Of a stretch of DNA of 64,000 nt, positions 56,661-64,000 are shown one piece after another (positions within the stretch are counted from its first letter, which is position 1; each line of letters starts with the position of its first letter). The notes under the pieces were generated by a model. That model worked only from the letters and a program-made list of their open reading frames with translations. It was not told where the DNA came from and did not search any database. This stretch comes from Halicephalobus mephisto (lineage: Eukaryota > Nematoda > Chromadorea > Rhabditida > Panagrolaimidae). The DNA lies in assembly GCA_009193035.1 (NCBI GenBank), contig SWDT01000131.1, positions 1-64,000 of the forward strand. The letters run 5' to 3'. The position numbers and the translations under genes were made by a program.

Positions 56661-57779
56661 CAAAATTTTCAAAACAAGCCATTCAAGTCTTTCAAAAATA
56701 AAAATTTTTTAAAAAGTAAAACTTTTTTCAAAAATAAATTTTTTTAAAATAAAAATAATTTTTTTAAAGTTAAATTTTTTTAAAAATAAAAATTTAAATT
56801 TAAAAAAATGCAAATTAATAATTTAAAAAAAAATAAAAATTAATTTTTTTAAATTCAAAATCTTCAGAAACCATTGAAAATTGTACTAGAACGAATTAAA
56901 ACATTCTTCGTGTCGGGACCAAAGCTCAATAATCAAATTTAAAAATTTTATAAATTTATTTTTAATAAAAATTTATAAATTTATTTTTAATAAAAATTTA
57001 TAAATTTATTTTTAATAAAAATTTTATAAATTTTTTTGAAATTCAACGATTGTATAGTTATCGTTCCGGGATACGGCCGTTTTTAGTGCGAAAATTCAGA
57101 AAATGCCAAAACAAACAGTGCAATGAAAGACTTAAAATTTTTCCAGTTTTTGCAACTGGACGGATTAAAGCATTCATCCGAAAATTCATAACCTTAGTTT
57201 TCGATTTAGTCATTTTAAAAATTAAAAATTATTTTATTCAAAAAAATCAAAATAAATTTATTTCAAAAAATTCGAAACTATTTTATTTAGAAAAATTAAA
57301 AATTATTTTATTTAGAAAAATCAAAATAAATTTATTTCAAAAAATTCGAAACTATTTTATTTCAAATAATTTAAATAAATTTATAAAAAAATTAAAAATA
57401 AATTTATTCAAAAAAATTAAAAATTATTTTATTTTATAAATTAAAAATTATTAATTTTGTTTAAAAAATTAAAATAAATTTATTTAAAAAAATTAAAATA
57501 AATTTATTTAAAAAAAGTTAAAAATTATAAAAATTTGGAGATTTTTAAAATATAAAAATTTACAGATTTTAAAATTATAAAAATTTACAGATTTTAAAAT
57601 TATAAAAATTTACAGATTTTAAAAATATAAAAATTTGGAGATGTTTAAAATATAAAAATTTACAGATTTTTAAAATTTTTAAATTTACAGATTTTTAAAG
57701 TTTAATAAAAACTTGAAAGATTTACTTTAAGGATTTTCACTGGATGAACAAACTAAAACTAATATTTCTTGTGAAAAGA
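56661..57779. other. Low-complexity AT-rich DNA
   Basis: Runs of AAAATTTATAAATTTATTTT and AAAATTATAAAAATTTACAG repeats. One dispersed motif CTTCGTGTCGGGACCAAAGC occurs at 56908. The lysine-rich frame at 57050-57439 is a low-complexity artefact. Confidence 0.6.
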
Positions 57780-57930
57780 AAAAATTCGATATCGAACAAG
57801 AATTGAAGGCCAGCTGGCTCGCGCATCCATCGTCTCCTTTCCGGGCTCCTGTCTTGCTTGAGAGTACTCACTTCGGATTCTCCACCCGCCCAGAGGAAAA
57901 CTGACTAAACAGCTGTGGAGAATTTTAAAA
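57780..57930. other. GC-richer island with minus-strand splice-donor-like site
   Basis: On the minus strand GGGTGGAGAATCCGAA is followed by GTGAGTACTC, a good donor. This may be a noncoding first exon of a minus-strand gene, conceivably a distal Pellino exon 7 kb upstream. There is no direct evidence of linkage. Confidence 0.3.
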
Positions 57931-58539
57931 AGGTCAAATCAATCCCGATCAAGGAAAGGAAAAAATGGCGGCAGATGTGACAATTTCACTAAAATTTTTA
58001 AATTCTAAAAAATTTAAAAACAAACTTTTCTAAAAATCAAAAAATCAAAATTTAAGAAAATCAAAAAATAAAAATTCTAAAAAATTTAAAAACAAACTTT
58101 TTTAAAAATCTAAAAATAAAAAAATAAAAATTTTAATTAAAGTTTGAAAATCTTAATTTAAAAAAGTTAAAAACAAACTTTTCTAAAAATCTAAAAATAA
58201 AAATTTAAAAACAAAAATCTTTAAAAAATTAAAGTTTAAAAATCTTAATTTAAAAAAAAGTTAAAAATTCTAAAAAATTTAAAAACAAACTTTTCTGAAA
58301 ATAAAAATAAGAAAAATAAAAATCTTTAAAAAATTAAATTTTAAAAACTTTAATTTTAAAGAATTTTAAAAAAGTTAAAATTTTGAACTTTTCTAAAAAT
58401 TTGAAAAGTTAATTTTTTTTTAAATTATTTAAAATTTAATTTTTTTTGAAAATTAAAAATTGTTTTGACATGAATTTTAGAATTTTAATTTTTATTGGAT
58501 TCTGGGACATTCTGGAAATTTATATGGGATCATGGGAAA
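57931..58539. other. Low-complexity AT-rich DNA
   Basis: Repeated TTAAAAACAAACTTTTCTAA words with ~60-bp spacing. No gene. Confidence 0.55.
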
Positions 58540-59240
58540 ACCCAAAAGGTTCCATGGGATTCTAGAAAGTTTCAAAGATCTTCCAGGAGATTCTAAGAAA
58601 TTCTAAAAAGTTCTGCGATGAATTTTAAAAATTTCAGAAGTTTCTATCAGATTTTGGAAGATTCTAAAAATATTGAAAAATGAATTCAGAAAACTAGAAT
58701 TTTTTTTGAAATTATTAAAAACTGAAATATTCTATCGGATTCTGGAAGATTCTAAAAATATTGAAAAATGAATTCAGAAAACTAGAAACTTTTGAAATTA
58801 TTAAAATCTTCGAAATTTTCGTAAAATTCTAAAAACTTTCAGAATGAATTCAGTAGACTTTTTTGAAATTATTAAAAACTGAAATTTTCCATCAGATTCT
58901 GGAAGATTCTAAAAATATTGAAAAATGAATTTAGAAGACTAGAAACTTTTTTGAAATTATTAAAAACTGAAATTTTCCATCGGATTTTGGAAGATTCTAA
59001 AAACTTTCAAAGTGGATTCAGAAAACTTTAGAGACTTTTTTGAAATTATTAAAATCTTCGAAATTTTCATAAAATTCTAAAAACTTTCAGAATGAATTCA
59101 GTAGACTTTTTTGAAATTATTAAAAACTTTGAAATTTTCCATCGAATTCTGGAAGATTCTAAAAACTTTCAAAATGGATTCAGAAAACTTCATAAATTTT
59201 TTTAAATTTATTAAAAACTCCAAAATTTTCATAAAATTCT
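58540..59240. repeat. ~100-120-bp degenerate tandem repeat
   Basis: About six units with TTTTTTGAAATTATTAAAAA, TTTTCCATCGGATTCTGGAA and GATTCTAAAAACTTTCA. Part of a wider family of GATTCTGGAAGATTCT words also at 63400-63780. Confidence 0.8.
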
Positions 59241-60629
59241 ACAAAATTCAAAAAATTTAAAAATTTTTATTAAATTAAAATTTTCGAAAATTAAAAAAAT
59301 TAAATAATGTTTTTAATCAAGAAAAACTTCAAAAAATTACTTTTTTCATCGTAAGTACTCAGACAGCAATTAATTTGCCAGGATTTGAGGGAGGAGATTT
59401 TCAAAAAGATTAGTTCGTTTATCTTAATCCTCGTATGGGATTTCAAAAGCTTCTCGGCATTCTTAATAGATCTTTTTTCAAAAATAGTTTTTAAAAAAAA
59501 CTTCCTTGTTTTAATGAGTAAAAAAATAAAAATTTTCAAAAATTACGGTAATTGTAAATTTTTATTTTTTTAAATTAAATTAATTTTAAAAGATTTTTAA
59601 TTTTTTAAATTTTGGAAAGTTTTTAATTTTTTTTAAAATTTAAATTAATTTTGGATAAATTTTTATTTTTTAAAATTTAATTAATTTTGGAAGGTTTTTA
59701 ATTTTTTAAAATTTAATTAATTTAAAAAATTTTTAATTTTTTTTAGATTTAATTAATTTAAAAAATTTTTAATTTTTTTTAGATTTAATTAATTTTGGAA
59801 AATTCCAAATTTCATATATCTTAATCCAGAGCTTTCTGGATTCATCCAAGCGGAATGTGTAAAAAAAAATAAATTGCAAAATCGTAAAATCGTCACGTAA
59901 GCTACCGTAATTTCTAAAAAGTCCTAGAAATTCGTCTCAAGACAATTTCAGAAAATTTATTCGTAAATTTTATAATATACAATTAATTTTAAAACAATCA
60001 TTATAAAAAACCAAAAATTACTGTATTTTCTAAAAATTCACGTCAGGACCATTTTCCAATAAGTTTGTTTTTAATTTTCATAACACATAATTTTATTAAA
60101 AATAATCATAAAAAACCGAAAATCAAAAATTAAGCTAATTTCTAAAATTTCGCGTCAGGACCATTTTCCAAAAAATTTTGTTTTTAATTTTCATAATATA
60201 CAATTTTACTAAAAATAATTCTAAAAATTCGCGTCAGGACCATTTTCCAAAAAAGTTTGTTTTTAATTTTCATAATATACTTCGACCAAGTCCGTCGACT
60301 ATTGACTTTTCTAGGACAAACTAAATCCTTCAGATGAGGACTCAAGTGTTTTAGAAAACTTTTGTTCCCACGTGGTTCGAGTAAACGAAGAAAAAAAAAT
60401 TATAAAAAATATAATTGGATTAATTAAGAATATTTTTAAAAAAATTTTTAAGACCAGGAACTAAGTTCAAAATTGAAAAAAAAAAATCAAAAATTGGTCG
60501 CAAAATTAAATTTTTTATTTAAGAATTTCTTTGTTTTTATTTTCCAAGAGGACGTTTCAAGTGGCGGTCTTGAAGCGAACAATAATCGATTCTTTCATCG
60601 GCCACGCACTTGATTAATGATTTTAAGTA
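59241..60629. other. Low-complexity DNA, no gene seen
   Basis: AT-rich with a small balanced patch at 59345-59470. From 59930 to 60280 three loosely repeated units carry TTCGCGTCAGGACCATTTTC. Confidence 0.5.
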
Positions 60630-61080
60630 TCGTTCGCGGCGGGACCAAAATTTATTAATTATGTGATTCTTTATTTTTAATGTTTAAAAAAATGTTTTCC
60701 ATATTATTCTTGACACGAATAATGATTTGTATTAATGAGAAACTCAATAAATATTTTTTAAACATTATTCGTGGCAGGACCAAAAATTTATTAATTATGT
60801 GATTCTTTATTTTTAATGTTTAAAAAGATATCCTGTACATCGGTCCTGACACGAATAATGATTTATATTAATGAGAAACTCGATAAATATTTTTTAAACA
60901 TTATTCGTGGTGGGACCAAAAAGTTTTTAATTTATATGATTCCCTAATTTATGACTTAGAAAAATGTTCTGTACATTATTCTTGACACGAATTATGATTT
61001 ATATTATTAATCAAAAACTCGATAAATATTTTTAAACATTATTCGTGGTGGGACCAAAAAGTTCTTAATTTACATAATTA
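60630..61080. repeat. ~125-bp minisatellite carrying the dispersed motif, about 3.5 copies
   Basis: Units contain ATTATTCGTGGCGGGACCAA, TTAATTATGTGATTCTTTAT and TTCTTGACACGAATAATGAT. Each unit thus has the motif in both orientations around a ~70-bp spacer. Confidence 0.88.
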
Positions 61081-61369
61081 TTATGTTTTGACTACTTGGT
61101 GAATGTTTTAGCCATTGGTCTCGTCGCGAATGATGGTTGATTAAGTCTTTGACCATAAGCTGGATTAGCTTTCTTTGAGCGTCATTCGGGACAGGACTGA
61201 GGATTTTTATTTTGTAATTTTTTCAGTTTTTGTTGCCTGAGGGAATGTTCCAATTAATGGTCCTGCCACGAAAAATACTTAATTCATTTTTAGAACACAA
61301 ATTTGACTTTTCACATCTTTCTTGACAGGATCGGTTTTTTAAAATTTGGTAATTAGTAATATTTTTTAA
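61081..61369. other. Spacer with scattered dispersed-motif copies
   Basis: Single motif copies at about 61106 (TTGGTCTCGTCGCGAATGAT) and 61259 (TGGTCCTGCCACGAAAAAT), and a TTGCCTGAGGGAATGTTCC word at 61231. No gene. Confidence 0.5.
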
Positions 61370-61790
61370 TAGTAAACTATATAATGGTCCCGACACGAAA
61401 ATAACTCATTTTTAATTTATAAATTTGATTTTTGGCATTTTTCGTGATAAAACTAAAATTTAAAAAAAATTGGTAATTAGTAATATTTTTTAAAAATAAA
61501 CCATAAACAATGGTCCCAGCACGAAAATAACTCATTTTTAATTTATAAATTTGATTTTTGTCATTTTTCGTGATAAAACTAAAATTTAAAAAAAATTAAT
61601 TAGTAATATTTTTTAAGAGTAAACTATATACTGGTCCCAGCACGAAAATAACTCATTTTTAATTTACAAATTTGATTTTTGGCATTTTTCATAGCAGAAC
61701 CGAAATTTAAAAAAAAGTTAATTAGTAATATTTTTTAAGAGTAAACCATATAATGGTCCCGACACGAAGGATGCTTGACTCATTTATCGA
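61370..61790. repeat. ~120-bp minisatellite, four copies
   Basis: Units contain ATAATGGTCCCGACACGAAA, ATAACTCATTTTTAATTTAT, TTTGATTTTTGGCATTTTTC and TAGTAATATTTTTTAA. The motif stands once per unit, in one orientation. Confidence 0.9.
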
Positions 61791-63853
61791 CCACGAATTT
61801 AGTTATTGACTGTTTAATAAACGCAAGCCTTTTCCCGTGACATCAAAATTGTCCTAGACTGATGTAAGGGACTCTGACAAACATGCCTATAATGGACTTT
61901 TTTGAGTTAATAACAAAATAAACCTCATCACGGACGTCAGAAGCACTTGATTATCGAGCTTTCGACGAAGAAAAGAATCAAATAACAACAGCTTTAAATT
62001 CACATAAAGTCTAGTGTTTTCTCAACACGAAAATAAAAATGTCTAAAAATAAATAAATTTTAAAAATTAAAAGAAAATAATTTTTAAAAATTAAAAAAAA
62101 ATTATTTTAAAAATAAAAAAGATTATTTTTAAATTGTCTAAAAATAAATAATTTTTAAAAATTAAAAAGATTATTTTTAAATTGTTTAAAAATAAATAAT
62201 TTTAAAAATTAAAAAAAAAATAATTTTTAAAAATTAAAAAGATTATTTTTAAATTGTCTAAAAATAAATAATTTTTAAAAATTAAAAAAAAATAATTTTT
62301 TAACATTGTTTAAAAATAAAAAGTAAATAAATTTTAAAAATTAAAAAAAAATTACTTTAAAAATTTAAAATAAATTAATAAACAACTTTTTAAAATTGTC
62401 TAAAAATAAATAAATTTTTAAAATTTAAAAAAATTCTAAAATTTAATAAAACATTTTTCACAGAATTTCGAAAATAAAATCCGAAAATTTTGAATCGGTT
62501 TCCGGACAATGGGACGTTCGTTGAATCCAGGATAAAAGCGTTTTGGAACCAAAAAGAGATTTGTCCAAGCTTAGAACAGCGCCACAAAGCCTCTTTAAAA
62601 AATTTTTCGAAATTTTCCTCGAGCAAAAGTCACATTTGAGTGGATTCTCAAGTGGAAAATTTGGAAACAGATTGTACACGCAAAAATTTATTTATAAAAT
62701 TTATAAATATTAAATTCAGAAAAATTAAAAAACATGACGAAAAAATAAAAATCGATTTTTTACGAAATGGTCCTGGAACGAATTTTTTGGAAAATTTTAA
62801 AAAACTAAAATTTATTATTTTGGAAAATTTTAAATTTTTACAAAAAAAATTATTTTCTAAGGAAATGTTAAAAAACTGAAATTTATTTTTTTAAAAGAAT
62901 TTTAAAAAATTAAAATTTTTGAATTTTTATGGAAATTTATTTTTTTTAAAGAATTTTAAAAAATTAAAATTTATTTTTTTAGAAAATTTCGAAAAATTAA
63001 AATTTTTGAATTTTTATGGAAATTTATTTTTTTTAAGCATTTTAAAAAACTAAAATTTATTTTTTTAAAAAAATTAAAATTTTTACAAAAAAAATTATTT
63101 TCTAAGGAAATTTTAAAAAATTAAAATTTATTTTTTTAGAAAATTTTATAAAGTTAAAATTTTTGAATTTTTATGGAAATTTATTTTTTTTAAAAGAATT
63201 TTATAAAATTAAAATTTATTTTTTTTTTAAATTTTAAATTTCTGTAAAAAATTATTTTTTAAAGAAAATTTTGAAGAATTAAAATTTTTGAATTTTTATA
63301 AATAAAAATTTATTTCTTATAAAATTGTCTTGAGAAGAAATTTAAGAATTTTCAGAAAAGTTTTAAGAACTAATACTAAATTCTAAAAAATTCTAAGATT
63401 TTAGACGGATTCAGAAGCCTGTGGGATTCTAGAAATTCATAAAATTAAAAATTTTTAAATTAAAAAAAAAATATTTTTAAAAAATCTCGAAATTTTTAGA
63501 AAATCTGAAGATTCAAAATCTTGGATTTTAGAAATTAAAAAAAAAGTGAAAAATATTTTTAAAGAATTTCGAAATTTCTAAAATTAAAAAAAAAAGAAAA
63601 ATGTTTTTAAAGAATTTCAAAGATTCAGAATCTTGGATTCTGGAAATTTCAACAAAATTTAAATTAAAAAAATGAAAAATATTTTTAAAAAATCTCGAAA
63701 TTTCTAGAATTAAAAAAAAATGTTTTTAAAGAATTTCAAAGATTCAGAATCTTGGATTCTGGAAATCTCGACAGAATTCTGGAAGAAATTTTGTTAAATA
63801 AAAATCAATGAGAGTTTGGAGAACGCGTGCTTTCACTTTTCGCCTTGAGCAAA
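61791..63853. other. Low-complexity AT-rich DNA
   Basis: Includes a poly-A/T block (62040-62450) and a balanced patch (62460-62680) whose minus-strand frame (about 62390-62679) has no recognisable content. AT repeats (62890-63310) and GATTCTGGAAAT-type repeats (63360-63790) follow. Confidence 0.5.
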
Positions 63854-63940
63854 ATGGAAAATATGTACATGCATCCTTGTTCGATATTTGTGAATGAAGA
63901 AACGAGGAATTCGTCCGTTTCTAGGCAGAAAGCAAAGTAA
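63854..63940 (+). CDS. Possible first exon of a gene running off the window
   Basis: An ATG in balanced-composition DNA opens a 28-codon frame (MENMYMHPCSIFVNEETRNS, then SVSRQKAK) that reaches GCAAA|GTAAAAG, a reasonable splice donor, before the in-frame stop. Base composition stays balanced to the window end, as at the exons of egl-3 and Pellino. I do not recognise the protein, and the continuation is outside the window. Confidence 0.3.
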   Translation: MENMYMHPCSIFVNEETRNSSVSRQKAK

Positions 63941-64000
63941 AAGATGTTCCTCGTAAATCTGGACTGCACTATCGCCGGGCCTTGGATGTGTTCTTCCTGA

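Overview
The window is nuclear DNA from a rhabditid, probably Caenorhabditis-like, nematode. The evidence is: short 41-48 nt introns with TTTCAG-type acceptors; nematode-only chemoreceptor families (srt, an SRG-superfamily pair, an srh/sri-type gene); an exact copy of the 22-nt SL1 spliced leader; 5S rRNA and U2 snRNA genes; and a ShKT-domain secreted protein. Nothing bacterial or viral was seen. Most gene models below were assembled by joining open frames at GT-AG sites; where the text gives exon lengths, they sum to whole codons.

Left part (1-36 kb) is gene-rich, moderately AT-rich accessory DNA. It opens with the 3' end of a myosin VI gene (+). Two tandem chemoreceptor paralogues (-) with identical exon lengths follow. 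From 8.6 to 30.7 kb lies a segmental duplication (about 8.62-12.85 and 25.63-29.38 kb). Each copy carries a type I Baeyer-Villiger monooxygenase (BVMO)-like gene followed by a convergent U2 snRNA gene. Copy B has a complete BVMO gene and only a fragment of an F-box-like gene. Copy A has the complete F-box-like gene and a BVMO that has lost its FAD-binding 5' part. Two more F-box-like paralogues, an srt gene and an srh/sri-type gene lie between and beside the copies. Next come a strongly modified HSP70-like gene (-), a small two-domain ShKT secreted protein (+) and two dispersed 5S rRNA genes (+).

Right part (36-64 kb) is much more AT-rich and crowded with minisatellites and fold-back elements, mostly intronic or intergenic. 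It contains two conserved housekeeping or signalling genes: proprotein convertase 2 (egl-3 type, +) and a Pellino E3 ubiquitin ligase (-). The Pellino gene has a 3.6-kb first intron made of several tandem-repeat blocks. From 51 to 64 kb no convincing gene was found. That stretch is low-complexity DNA with a 35-bp hairpin minisatellite and a dispersed motif of the form GGTCYCGNCACGAA in both orientations.

The most notable items are the BVMO duplication (possible lateral origin, mosaic divergence suggesting gene conversion, complementary losses in the two copies), the genomic SL1 copy without a splice donor (probable retrocopy of a trans-spliced RNA), the HSP70-like protein with a new N-terminal extension and no substrate-binding domain, and the dispersed motif of the repeat-rich half.
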